A stretch of 64,000 bases of DNA, taken from positions 86,362-150,361 of the forward strand of contig NZ_CAJPVI010000017.1 of NCBI RefSeq assembly GCF_905397435.1. Direction: 5' to 3'. Of the stretch, positions 8,689 through 16,955 are shown one piece after another. The DNA is from Cupriavidus numazuensis (GTDB lineage: Bacteria > Pseudomonadota > Gammaproteobacteria > Burkholderiales > Burkholderiaceae). The notes under the pieces are model-generated. The model saw only the letters and a list, made by a program, of their open reading frames with translations. It did no database searches and was not told the DNA's origin. A program made the position numbers and the translations under genes. Within the stretch, counting starts at the first letter, position 1, and each line of letters begins with the position of its first letter.

Positions 8689-9144
8689 CTAGCCCTCGAC
8701 CTCGCTGCGGATCAGCAGCACCGGGCGGTTGGTCTTGCCAACCACGCCCTCGGAAACGCTGCCCATCAACAGACGCCGTACGCCGCGCCGGCCGTGGGTG
8801 CCCAAGACGATCAGGTCGGCATTCCAGGTATCGGCCTGCGCGACGATGGTCGAGGAGATCTGCCCGGGGGCCACGGGCTTTTCGATCAGTTGGGTCACAT
8901 GCCTGACGCCGGCTGCATCGAGCCTGCTCGCGGCCTCGGCAAGGACTTTGTTGCCGAATGTCAGGATGCCTTGCATCAGGGCCTTGGCGTCGAAGTAGGC
9001 GACGTCGAAGAACGCGTCGCTGTCGTCGGCAACGAACAGGGCCTTGACCTCCGCCCCCGTGGCCTTGGCGACTGCGATGGCCTGGCTCAATGCCAGATCG
9101 GAAGACTGGCTGCCATCTACGGCGAGCAGGATGCGTTGATACAT
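8689..9144 (-). CDS. universal stress protein (UspA family), single domain
   Basis: This 151-residue cytoplasmic protein has the single UspA fold. It starts MYQRILLAVDGSQSSDLAL, which carries the first nucleotide-binding strand and Asp. It ends with the ATP-binding loop GTHGRRGVRRLLMGSVSEGVV and the strand RPVLLIRS. Such proteins help survival under starvation, low oxygen or other stress. The gene is transcribed away from a second Usp gene at 9406. Between them lie two FNR-type boxes, one placed correctly for each gene, so induction at low oxygen is likely. Confidence 0.93.
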   Translation of the reverse strand: MYQRILLAVDGSQSSDLALSQAIAVAKATGAEVKALFVADDSDAFFDVAYFDAKALMQGILTFGNKVLAEAASRLDAAGVRHVTQLIEKPVAPGQISSTIVAQADTWNADLIVLGTHGRRGVRRLLMGSVSEGVVGKTNRPVLLIRSEVEG

Positions 9145-9245
9145 GGCGGATCTCCGGAGCGTGATGGCGGATAGTCGGGAGTGGCAACGGTTGCCGGTAC
9201 GCGTGAACGCGTGGATTCAGCGTAGTTGCGTCTGCCGGTGGTGGC

Positions 9246-9259
9246 TTGACGTGCATCAA
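9246..9259 (-). promoter_or_regulatory. FNR/ANR-type box for the minus-strand Usp gene
   Basis: The bases read TTGAC-GTGC-ATCAA, nine of ten matches to the FNR consensus TTGAT-N4-ATCAA. On the minus strand a TACGCT -10 element lies at 9224-9219. Transcription would then begin near 9212, about 40.5 bases from the box centre, the standard class II activator position. The gene start is at 9144. Confidence 0.75.
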
Positions 9260-9303
9260 GGCTTGCTGCGGCCGACGCGGAATCACGGTCCGGTCGTGCC
9301 GCA

Positions 9304-9317
9304 TTGATGCCCGTCAA
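9304..9317 (+). promoter_or_regulatory. FNR/ANR-type box for the plus-strand Usp gene
   Basis: The bases read TTGAT-GCCC-GTCAA, nine of ten matches to the FNR consensus. A TACACT -10 element follows at 9339-9344, giving a start of transcription near 9351, again about 40.5 bases from the box centre. This second class II arrangement mirrors the one serving the divergent Usp gene. Confidence 0.75.
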
Positions 9318-9405
9318 GCACCTTAGCCGGCAAGTGCCTACACTGGTTCACGTCCCAGGCCGTCCGCGGCGCCGCACTCACGCCTTTGCAAGGAGCAATG
9401 AACCG

Positions 9406-10236
9406 ATGGACTACAAGACGATCCTTGTCGCGCTGGGCGACGATCCCGCGCGTGCGGCGCGCTTGCAAGCCGCGCTGGTCCTGTGCCGGCACTTCGGTGC
9501 GGGGCTGGTCGGGCTGACCGCAACGGGCACGCAGCTCGAGCCGTTCCGCGGCGCCGGCGACGAGGCGGGCAAGTATGCCGAACAGGCGGCGGCAAGCTTG
9601 CAGCGCACCGTGGACGAGCATCTGGCGGCGCTGCAGGCTGCAGTCACGTCATCAGCCAGCGGCATGACCTGCCGACATGCGGTGGTCGAGGCAGAGACAG
9701 GCTGGGCGCTCGCGATGGAAGGCCGTTTTGCGGACCTGGTTCTGCCGCCGGCTCTGCAGGCTGGCGATAACGCCCCGGCGCTGATGGCCGAGGAAGCCGA
9801 GTATGCGCTGCTCAATGCGGGGCGTCCGATGCTGCTGGTACCGGCCGGTGCCACGCTGGCACCGCAGGGGCATGCATTGGTGGGCTGGGATGGCAGCCAG
9901 CCGGCCGCGCGGGCGGTGAGCGATGCGCTGCCGCTGCTGGCGCGGGCGTCTAGCGTAACCGTGGTGGTGGTGGCCGGCGCCAGTGGCGAAGACGAGAAGG
10001 AAGCAGGTGGGGAACGGCTGCTGCAGTGGCTGGCAGCGCACGGGATCGAGGCCTGGCTGCGCGTCGAGCGTGGCGGACAGCCGGGCGATGAACTGCTGCG
10101 GCTGACCCGGGAACTCGGTGCCGGCCTGCTGGTGGCAGGCGGCTACGGCCGCAGCCGCCTGCGCCAACGCGTGCTGGGCGGCACCACGCGCACGCTGGTG
10201 TGGCGCGCCGGGGTGCCGCTGTTCATGTCGCACTGA
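9406..10236 (+). CDS. universal stress protein, tandem UspA domains
   Basis: This 276-residue protein consists of two UspA-type domains. The first (residues 1-145) begins MDYKTILVALGDDPARAARL and is degenerate in its nucleotide loop. The second begins HALVGWDGSQPAARAV and ends with GGYGRSRLRQRVLGGTTRTL and the strand VPLFMSH. An asymmetric pair with one degraded nucleotide site is common in tandem Usp proteins. The start at 9406 follows AAGGAGCAATGAACCG; an ATG at 9398 is out of frame. The FNR-like box and TACACT element upstream suggest low-oxygen induction. Confidence 0.88.
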   Translation: MDYKTILVALGDDPARAARLQAALVLCRHFGAGLVGLTATGTQLEPFRGAGDEAGKYAEQAAASLQRTVDEHLAALQAAVTSSASGMTCRHAVVEAETGWALAMEGRFADLVLPPALQAGDNAPALMAEEAEYALLNAGRPMLLVPAGATLAPQGHALVGWDGSQPAARAVSDALPLLARASSVTVVVVAGASGEDEKEAGGERLLQWLAAHGIEAWLRVERGGQPGDELLRLTRELGAGLLVAGGYGRSRLRQRVLGGTTRTLVWRAGVPLFMSH

Positions 10237-10276
10237 CGCGCGCCCGTGCGCTGGCGCGCAGGCAATCGGCAGAGCC

Positions 10277-11194
10277 TCAGGCGGGCAGGAAGCCTTCGAC
10301 CGTCAGGTAACGCTCGCCGGTGTCATAGTTGAAGCCGAGCACGCGGGCGCCGGCCGGTAGCTCGGGCAGCTTGCTCGCGATGGCGGCCAGCGTCGCGCCG
10401 GACGAAATGCCGACCAGGATGCCTTCTTCGCGCGCGCAGCGACGTGCCATCTCGCGCGCCGGTTCGGCATCGACCTGGATCACGCCGTCGAGCAGGCCGG
10501 TTTTCAGGTTGTCCGGGATAAAGCCGGCGCCGATGCCCTGGATCGGATGCGGCGCGGGCGCGCCACCCGAAATCACCGGCGATGCCGTCGGCTCTACGGC
10601 GAACACCTTCAGTTGCGGCCATTTCTGCTTGAGCACCTGCGCGCAGCCCGAGATATGTCCGCCCGTGCCCACGCCGGTAATCAGCGCATCGAGGCCTTCG
10701 GGGAAGTCCGCCAGGATTTCCTGCGCGGTGGTGCGCGCATGGACGTCGATGTTGGCCGGATTCTCGAATTGCTGCGGCATCCACGCGCCGGGGATCGAGG
10801 CGATCAGTTCCTCGGCGCGGGCGATCGCGCCCTTCATGCCTTTCTCGCGCGGGGTCAGGTCAAAGGTCGCGCCGTAGGCGAGCATCAGCCGGCGGCGTTC
10901 GATCGACATGCTGTCCGGCATCACCAGGATCAGCTTGTAGCCCTTGACTGCCGCCACCATCGCCAGGCCGATGCCGGTATTGCCGGAGGTCGGCTCGACA
11001 ATGGTCCCGCCGGGTTTGAGCACGCCGCGGCGTTCGGCGTCTTCGACCATCGACAGCGCGATACGGTCCTTGATCGAGCCGCCCGGGTTGGATCGCTCCG
11101 ACTTGATCCAGACTTCGTGGGCGTTACCGAACAGCCGTCGGATACGGATATGCGGCGTATTGCCGATGGTCTGCAGGATGTTGTCTGCCTTCAT
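10277..11194 (-). CDS. cysK: cysteine synthase (O-acetylserine sulfhydrylase), PLP enzyme
   Basis: This 305-residue enzyme makes cysteine from O-acetylserine and sulfide. The PLP-binding lysine is K42 in [12 protein letters not shown]. The phosphate/substrate loop [13 protein letters not shown] starts at residue 67, and the glycine-rich [10 protein letters not shown] and the C-terminal [11 protein letters not shown] loop are present. The motif [14 protein letters not shown] is shared with CysK. Length agrees with CysK/CysM. Strand and spacing suggest its own transcript; the ribosome binding site is GGAGAGAAC. CysM rather than CysK specificity cannot be excluded. Confidence 0.92.
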   Translation of the reverse strand: MKADNILQTIGNTPHIRIRRLFGNAHEVWIKSERSNPGGSIKDRIALSMVEDAERRGVLKPGGTIVEPTSGNTGIGLAMVAAVKGYKLILVMPDSMSIERRRLMLAYGATFDLTPREKGMKGAIARAEELIASIPGAWMPQQFENPANIDVHARTTAQEILADFPEGLDALITGVGTGGHISGCAQVLKQKWPQLKVFAVEPTASPVISGGAPAPHPIQGIGAGFIPDNLKTGLLDGVIQVDAEPAREMARRCAREEGILVGISSGATLAAIASKLPELPAGARVLGFNYDTGERYLTVEGFLPA

Positions 11195-11291
11195 GTTCTC
11201 TCCGGAGAGTTATGCGGGCGCGGCGAACCGCGGCGCGAATGCGTGCCAGACCGGGATTCTATTGAAGTTTGGAGAGCCTTGGTCGCATGCG

Positions 11292-13031
11292 TCACGCCGC
11301 GTGGCCCGCTGCATGGCCATCGGTGTAGGCCTGCGGCCCGGGCGCGAAGCGTTCCAGCACATGGGCCGTCATGCCCTTGGCCAGTTCTTCCTCGCCGTAG
11401 AAGACCGTGCCGATTGCCTCCTTGCGCAGCATGACGGACTCGTCTTCATTGTGCGTACGCAGGACGATCTCGATCGATGGATTGAGCGTGCGGGCGGTAT
11501 CGGCCATTTGCCTGACATCGATTGGATCGGCAATGGCGACCACGAGCATGGCGGCGCGCGCGATATGGGCCTGGATCAGGACAGCGGGATCGGCCGCGTT
11601 GCCGGAAACCGCTGCGATGCCGCGATTGCGCAGGCTCTCCACCAACTCGCGGTTCTGTTCAGCGACCACGAACGGAATGCCGCGCGACTGCAGCGCGCTG
11701 CCGATGCGACGTCCCACGCGGCCATAGCCGACCAGCACGACCTGGCCCTCGAGATATTTGCGCTCGGTCGTCATCGGCAATTCGGCGTACGGGTCGCCAC
11801 GCTGCTCCAGGCGCCGGGCCAGTGCCGAGCGCTTGAGGACCCAGCGGCGGAAGGGCTCGTTGACGGCGAACAGCACCGGGTTCAGCGCGATCGAGATCAG
11901 CGCGCCTGCCAGCACCAGGCTCATGCCTTCGGCCGGCAGCAGGCCGAGCGAGAGCCCGAGCCCGGCCAGGATGAACGAGAACTCGCCGATCTGCGCCAGG
12001 CTGGCCGAGACAGTCAGCGCGGTATTGAGCGGATAGCGGAACGCCAGCACCAGCGCGAACGCTGCAATCGACTTGCCGAGGATGATGATCGCCACCGTGC
12101 CGAGCACGTGCAGCGGCTGCTCGATCAGGATCGAGGGCTTGAACAGCATGCCCACCGAGACGAAGAAGAGCACCGAGAACGCATCGCGCAGCGGCAGCGA
12201 TTCCTGCGCCGCGCGGTGGCTGAACTCGGACTCGCGCATGACCATGCCCGCGAAGAAGGCGCCCAGCGCGAACGAGACACTGAACAACTGCGCCGCGCCA
12301 TAGGCGATGCCAATCGCCGCCGCAATGACCGACAGCGTGAACAGCTCGCGCGAGCCCGTGCGCGCGACCAGCCACAGGAACCACGGCAGCAAGCGGCGGC
12401 CCGCCACCAGCATCAGCGCGATAAAGGCACCGACCTGCAGCAGCGTGAGCGCGATGGTGGTCCACAGCGGCCGGGTCTCCGCCGCGGCCGATGCGTCCGA
12501 GCCGCCCAGGATGCCCGCCAGCGGCGGCAGCAGGACCAGCACCAGCACGGTGGCCAGGTCTTCCACCACGAGCCAGCCCACCGCGATACGTCCGTTCATG
12601 CTTTCCAGCACGCCGCGCGTTTCCAGCGCCTTGAGCAGCACGACCGTACTCGCGCACGAGAGCGAGAGCCCGAAGATCAGTCCGCTGCCCCAATGCCAGT
12701 CCCACAGCCATGCGACGCCGGCGCCGAGCGCCGTGGCCAGCGCCATCTGCACTACCGCGCCGGGCACGGCGATGCGCTTGACCGCCAGCAGGTCCTTGAG
12801 CGAGAAGTGCAGCCCCACGCCGAACATCAGCAGCATCACGCCGATCTCGGAAAGCTGCGAGGCCAGATGTACGTCCGCGACAAAGCCGGGCGTGCCCGGG
12901 CCGATGATGATGCCGGCCACGAGGTAGCCGACCAGCGCCGGCACCTTGACCCGCTCGGCCAGGAAGCCGAGAACCAGGGCAATGCCGAAGCCGGCGGCAA
13001 GCGTGGTGATAAGAGGGATGTTGTGTTCCAT
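11292..13031 (-). CDS. ybaL: YbaL/KefB-type K+(Na+)/H+ antiporter with TrkA-N domain
   Basis: This 579-residue inner-membrane protein is a CPA2 cation/proton antiporter. Residues 1-390 contain about twelve hydrophobic segments with family motifs such as VGYLVAGIIIGPGTPGFVAD, LLMFGVGLHFSLKDL and ASTVVLLKALE. Residues about 410-530 form a Rossmann TrkA-N domain starting VVLVGYGRVGRRIGSALQSR, which senses nucleotides. Sequence order and motifs follow E. coli YbaL closely. The ATG at 13031 gives the N-terminus MEHNIPLITTLAAGFG, as in YbaL, though no strong ribosome binding site is seen. It is transcribed away from the LysR gene at 13353. Confidence 0.92.
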   Translation of the reverse strand: MEHNIPLITTLAAGFGIALVLGFLAERVKVPALVGYLVAGIIIGPGTPGFVADVHLASQLSEIGVMLLMFGVGLHFSLKDLLAVKRIAVPGAVVQMALATALGAGVAWLWDWHWGSGLIFGLSLSCASTVVLLKALETRGVLESMNGRIAVGWLVVEDLATVLVLVLLPPLAGILGGSDASAAAETRPLWTTIALTLLQVGAFIALMLVAGRRLLPWFLWLVARTGSRELFTLSVIAAAIGIAYGAAQLFSVSFALGAFFAGMVMRESEFSHRAAQESLPLRDAFSVLFFVSVGMLFKPSILIEQPLHVLGTVAIIILGKSIAAFALVLAFRYPLNTALTVSASLAQIGEFSFILAGLGLSLGLLPAEGMSLVLAGALISIALNPVLFAVNEPFRRWVLKRSALARRLEQRGDPYAELPMTTERKYLEGQVVLVGYGRVGRRIGSALQSRGIPFVVAEQNRELVESLRNRGIAAVSGNAADPAVLIQAHIARAAMLVVAIADPIDVRQMADTARTLNPSIEIVLRTHNEDESVMLRKEAIGTVFYGEEELAKGMTAHVLERFAPGPQAYTDGHAAGHAA

Positions 13032-13352
13032 GCAGGACGAATGGGAGCGGCGGATTGAAAACGGGGCGGTCCTGCGGCGGAGCCCGGCAGTCCGGTTGCC
13101 GGTCGGGCAAGGTCGGGTCTGCCGTGCGCCGGCAGACATACCAGGCCCCTTCATGATAACGGCATATGAAGAAAAGCCGGTCAGAAGGGCAGATTCAGTC
13201 GCATGGTAAGTCTCCAATCCACGCATACACCGTCGCGCGAACCCGCTTGGTTGTCCGCAAGGTGCCTGAACTGCCACATTGACGAGGTGGTAGCGCCAAC
13301 GCTACGCTTGCCCCCACACAGAGCGACTGATCGCCAAAGCAAGGAGACCAAA

Positions 13353-14306
13353 ATGGGCACACTAAGCGTGCATGCCCTGACACGCCGGGTAGACCTCTTC
13401 ACCCTCCGCTTGTTCCTGACTGTTGTGGACGAGCGCCAGATCCGCCGTGCGGCGATCCGCGAGAACATTGCCGCGTCGGCGGCCACCAAGCGCATCCAGG
13501 ACCTCGAGGAAATCGCCGGCGTCCAGCTGCTGGACCGCCAGCCGGGTGGCGTCGTTCCGAGCGCGGCAGGCGAGGTACTCGCGCGCCATGTGCGCCTGCT
13601 GTTCGAGAACCTGGAGGACATGCGCCGGGAGATCGGCGAGTTCTCGGACGGTGTGCGCGGGCACATCACGGTGGCCACCACGGGCTCGATCATCATCCAG
13701 TACCTGGCCCGCGAGATCGGCGAGTTTTCGCGCAATTTCCCGCTGGTCGACGTGGAGCTGAAGCAGGACGCCAACGCGAATGTCGTGCGCGCGGTCGTGT
13801 CGGGCGAGGCCGACGTTGCCATCTATGTTGCCAGCAAGCAGCCGGACGAGGACGCCCTCGATACCGTCGCCTACCGCACCGAGCGCCTGGTCGCGCTGGT
13901 GCCGCTCGGCCATGCGCTGGCCGACCAGCCGGACGTGGCCTTTGCCGACCTGCTGCGCGAGCCGTTTATCGGCATTCCGCCGTACACGACGCTGATGACC
14001 GACGCCCACCACGCCGCGCGCGCGTTGGGCCAGGCGCTGGAGCCGCGTTTCAGCGTTGGCAGCGTGGAGGCGGCGCGCAGCCTCGTGGAAGCGGGACTCG
14101 GCGTCACCATCCAGCCCGAATGCATGGTCTCGCTCGAAGCCAGCGCGCGCGTCGCCATGCTGCAACTCAAGGAGCCGTGGGCACTGCGCGGCGTGCATAT
14201 CGGCACGCGGCGCGGCCGGACCCTGACCGCGGCGACGCGCGCGTTGATCCGCCAGCTTACCGAGCAGCCGGCGCCCGCCGGGAGCCCCTCGGACCACGGC
14301 AAGTAG
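13353..14306 (+). CDS. LysR-family transcriptional regulator
   Basis: This 317-residue regulator has the usual LysR layout. The winged helix-turn-helix lies at about residues 15-75 (LRLFLTVVDERQIRRAAIRE, IAASAATKRIQDLEE, LLDRQPGGVVPSAAG), followed by a substrate-binding-like effector domain (ITVATTGSIIIQYLAREIG, then VSGEADVAIYV). The start at 13353 follows AAGGAGACC. Its nearest partner is the divergent antiporter gene 321 bases away; the downstream neighbour is a small AraC-like gene. No target operator was identified. Confidence 0.9.
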   Translation: MGTLSVHALTRRVDLFTLRLFLTVVDERQIRRAAIRENIAASAATKRIQDLEEIAGVQLLDRQPGGVVPSAAGEVLARHVRLLFENLEDMRREIGEFSDGVRGHITVATTGSIIIQYLAREIGEFSRNFPLVDVELKQDANANVVRAVVSGEADVAIYVASKQPDEDALDTVAYRTERLVALVPLGHALADQPDVAFADLLREPFIGIPPYTTLMTDAHHAARALGQALEPRFSVGSVEAARSLVEAGLGVTIQPECMVSLEASARVAMLQLKEPWALRGVHIGTRRGRTLTAATRALIRQLTEQPAPAGSPSDHGK

Positions 14307-14453
14307 GAGCCCCAAGCCGCCCGGGCCGTGCGCCAGCGTGTGGCGCAGCTAAACGGTGCGTTCGGAAATTGCAGATGGTGCGCGGCCCGGTTAGCGGCGA
14401 TGATCGGTGCCGATATCCTGCTACCGACCGTTTTCCGAGTCTTCCGATCCACC

Positions 14454-15050
14454 ATGCGCGTCCACCTGCAGTCCTACTCGCACGTCAGCCTGCATCGACT
14501 GTTCCTGGCGTTCCCGCTGACCATCGTGCCCACGCATGGCAGGTCTGTTGTCAGGCGGCGCGGCCACGAGCGGCTGCTGGTGCCGGGACACGAGGTCACG
14601 ATCGAACCGTTCGAGACCGTCGACTTGCATCTGGACGGCAGCAGCGGCCAGCCGTCGTCGTGCACGTTCGAGATCCGGCGCGGCATGCCCGGCACGCCGC
14701 AGGATGCCTTGCACCACCGGATTTCCAGGCGCGTTTTCCTGCAGCCGCAGTATGCGTGGAGCGCCGGCTTCATCGCCGAACGGATCGACATGCCGGCATC
14801 GCAACTGCGCCGCCTGCTGTTCTCGCAAGGCACTGCGCTGACAGACCTTTGCCGCACGCAGCGACTCATGCGCCTGCTGTTCGAAGCCATGGCGGGCGAC
14901 GTGGCCATGGCGGACCTGAAGCGGTTTGTCGGATGGCCACCCAATGGTGATGTGGAGTCCGCTTTCTATGATCGCTTCGGTGTGTCCGTACAGACCGCGA
15001 GACGGCTGGCCAGTCATCGGGTCCCCGAACTGCGGCGGTCTATTGCCTGA
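14454..15050 (+). CDS. AraC-like helix-turn-helix protein (start uncertain)
   Basis: The reading frame is 198 residues from the ATG at 14454 and could start earlier (14400 or 14328). The first hundred residues are a beta-rich sensor-like part (RLLVPGHEVTIEPFETVDLH). From IAERIDMPASQLRRLLFSQG onwards the chain resembles the tandem helix-turn-helix of AraC-type proteins (LTDLCRTQRLMRLLFEAM, VGWPPNGDVESAFYDRFGVS). The usual AraC glycine/phenylalanine signature is weak, so it is a divergent member. It follows the LysR gene without a clear ribosome binding site. A DNA-binding role is likely; targets are unknown. Confidence 0.6.
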   Translation: MRVHLQSYSHVSLHRLFLAFPLTIVPTHGRSVVRRRGHERLLVPGHEVTIEPFETVDLHLDGSSGQPSSCTFEIRRGMPGTPQDALHHRISRRVFLQPQYAWSAGFIAERIDMPASQLRRLLFSQGTALTDLCRTQRLMRLLFEAMAGDVAMADLKRFVGWPPNGDVESAFYDRFGVSVQTARRLASHRVPELRRSIA

Positions 15051-15560
15051 GCGCACCGCATCTCCCTGCAGCAACCCAAAAGCCAAAAGCCAATAGCCAT
15101 TGGCAAAGCTGATCGCGAACGAATGCGTTCCGTACCCTGAGTGCGGTGCGTAGCGCATTGTCGCGTGCGACGTCTTCTCCGAATATGACTACGACTTCAC
15201 GCAGGCCTAGGCCATGCGTGCGGCCATCGTCGTCCATGCATTCCCACGCCACGGCGATTCGCGCTACGCGAATCGGTGATTCGCCAGTGACTACTTGAGC
15301 GCAAGCGGGAAGCTCAACTAGCATCAAGGCAATCGAACAGACAGATCCATACGGAGACAAGCAGAGCGGCTCGGCGAGCATCGCAGCCGTTCCGCAGCCC
15401 CAGCCCCGCGCGGCATCCATGCGTCCGCCGCGGCAGGCGATCCGGGGGCGCGCGTCCTCAACCATCCGCGAATTCGAATCAGCCCGGGAAACCGGGCCTT
15501 TATGCAATCGACCATATATCTAACGTTTGTAAGGTAAAGACAAATGACCAGGAGACATGC
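15051..15560. other. 510-base intergenic region upstream of the lyase operon
   Basis: No convincing gene lies here. A minus-strand frame (15040-15507) has no recognisable family. The gap contains three copies of GATTCGC or its complement (15257-15284) that can form two competing hairpins. Further on is a GCCCGG-GAAA-CCGGGC hairpin (15482-15497). An AT-rich stretch around 15510-15545 probably holds the promoter of the operon beginning at 15561. Confidence 0.5.
15482..15502 (+). terminator. GNRA-looped hairpin with short T stretch
   Basis: GCCCGG (15482-15487) pairs with CCGGGC (15492-15497) across a GAAA tetraloop, followed by CTTTAT. It may end transcription from the AraC-like gene before the lyase operon promoter. 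The T tract is short, so termination strength is uncertain. Confidence 0.45.
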
Positions 15561-16451
15561 ATGAGCACCCCTTCCATGAAGCCGGTCCGATCGATGCTGT
15601 TCGTGCCGGGCAACCGGCCGGAATGGATCGAGAAGTCCATCACGTCGAAAGCCGACGCGCTGATCCTCGATCTGGAAGACAGCGTGCCCGCGGACCTGAA
15701 GGTCGAGGCGCGCGGCATCGTCCGCGCGAAGCTCGCGTGGCTGGCGCAGCAGGGCCAGCGCGTATTCGTGCGGATCAACCGCAGTCCGCACCTCTATGAC
15801 TTCGAGGACATCGTTGCGGTCGTCGGCCCCCATGTCGAAGGCATCGTGATCTCGAAGCCGTGCGGGCCGGAGGACATCGATACCGTGTCGATGATGTTGT
15901 CCGAAGCCGAGTACCGCAACGGCACGGCGCTGGGCGCAACACGCGTGATCCCGCTGCTGGAAACCGCTCGCTCGCTCGAGCTTGCCTACGAGATCGCGAA
16001 GCGCGACCGCGTCGCCGCAATCTGCGGCTGCACCGCGAAGAACGCCGATGTGGCCCGCGCACTCGGCTATGTCTGGACGCCGGAAGGGCGCGAGAGCCAG
16101 TACCTGAAGTCGCGTGCCGTGATGGCCGCGCGCGCTGCCGGCAAGCTGCCCATCGGCGGCGTGTGGCAGCAAGTGCGCGACCTTGACGGCCTGCGCCAGT
16201 CGTCGCTGCTGGACCGCAATCTCGGCATGAGCGGCGAGCTGGCGCTGCACCCGACCAATGTCGCCGTGATCAACGAGGTGTACAGCCCGTCGAAGGAAGA
16301 GGTCGCCTACTACCAGGGCATGATCGCCGCGCTCGAACAGGCACAGGCCACCGGCCGTGCCGCGACCATCTATGACGGCGAGCACATCGACATCGCCCAC
16401 GTGAAGACCGCGCGCGAGATCGTCGCGCTTGCCGAATCGTTCAACGCCTGA
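15561..16451 (+). CDS. HpcH/HpaI-citrate lyase beta (CitE)-like CoA-ester lyase
   Basis: This 296-residue protein is a CitE-like TIM-barrel lyase that cleaves a 3-hydroxyacyl-CoA such as citramalyl-CoA, malyl-CoA or beta-methylmalyl-CoA. Visible signatures are RSMLFVPGNRPEWIEK, the Mg-binding ILDLEDSVP near residue 37, RVIPLLETARSLELAY, and the active-site region GELALHPTNVAVIN. The start follows CAGGAGACATGC. It is the first gene of a co-directional operon with a MaoC hydratase, an acyl-CoA dehydrogenase and two CoA-transferases. That set favours citramalyl-CoA lyase (acetyl-CoA plus pyruvate) as the role, but this is an inference. Confidence 0.88.
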   Translation: MSTPSMKPVRSMLFVPGNRPEWIEKSITSKADALILDLEDSVPADLKVEARGIVRAKLAWLAQQGQRVFVRINRSPHLYDFEDIVAVVGPHVEGIVISKPCGPEDIDTVSMMLSEAEYRNGTALGATRVIPLLETARSLELAYEIAKRDRVAAICGCTAKNADVARALGYVWTPEGRESQYLKSRAVMAARAAGKLPIGGVWQQVRDLDGLRQSSLLDRNLGMSGELALHPTNVAVINEVYSPSKEEVAYYQGMIAALEQAQATGRAATIYDGEHIDIAHVKTAREIVALAESFNA

Positions 16452-16472
16452 ATTCCAGAAGGAGACATCAAG

Positions 16473-16928
16473 ATGGCCGGACTTTATTTCGAAGATTGCC
16501 GTGAAGGCCTGGTGGTCGAACACGCGATCCGCAGGACCGTCACCGAGACGGACAACATCCTGTTTTCCGCGATGACCTACAACTGCGCGCCGCTGCATAT
16601 CGATGCCGAGTACTGCAAGGATTCCCTCTACGGCCAGCGGCTTGTGAACAGCATGTTCCTGCTGGCGCTCGTGGCCGGTGTCACGGTCTACGAGACCACG
16701 CTCGGCACCACGCTGGGCAACCTGGGTTTCCAGGAGATCAAGTTCCCGAAGCCGACGTTCCATGGCGACACCATTCGCGTGCGCACCGAGATCGTCAATG
16801 CGCGCCTGTCGAAGAGCCGCAATGACTCGGGCATCGTGACGTTCCGCCATGTCGGCCTGAACCAGCGCGACGAGGAAGTCTGCGTGGCGGTCCGCACGGG
16901 CCTGATGAAACTGCGCCCGCAACAGTAA
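16473..16928 (+). CDS. MaoC-family enoyl-CoA hydratase (itaconyl-CoA/mesaconyl-CoA hydratase candidate)
   Basis: This 151-residue single hot-dog domain begins MAGLYFEDCREGLVVEHAI and contains TVTETDNILFSAMTYNCAPLHID. That block is typical of MaoC-like hydratases of branched C5 acids. GQRLVNSMFLLALVAG and FPKPTFHGDTIRVRTEI complete the fold. The enzyme would add water to an unsaturated acyl-CoA. It starts after AAGGAGACATCAAG, 21 bases behind the lyase gene, so the two are coupled. In the proposed scheme it would produce the substrate for that lyase. Confidence 0.87.
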   Translation: MAGLYFEDCREGLVVEHAIRRTVTETDNILFSAMTYNCAPLHIDAEYCKDSLYGQRLVNSMFLLALVAGVTVYETTLGTTLGNLGFQEIKFPKPTFHGDTIRVRTEIVNARLSKSRNDSGIVTFRHVGLNQRDEEVCVAVRTGLMKLRPQQ

Positions 16929-16955
16929 GCCGGCACGACAAAACGGAGAACGAAT

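Noticed and set aside
10944..13058. 704-codon plus-strand frame
   Set aside because: Antisense to the antiporter and cysteine synthase genes; Gln/Arg/His-rich shadow.
15040..15507. 155-codon minus-strand frame in the 510-base gap
   Set aside because: It is in otherwise free sequence, but there is no ribosome binding site, no family motif, and the hairpins fall inside it.
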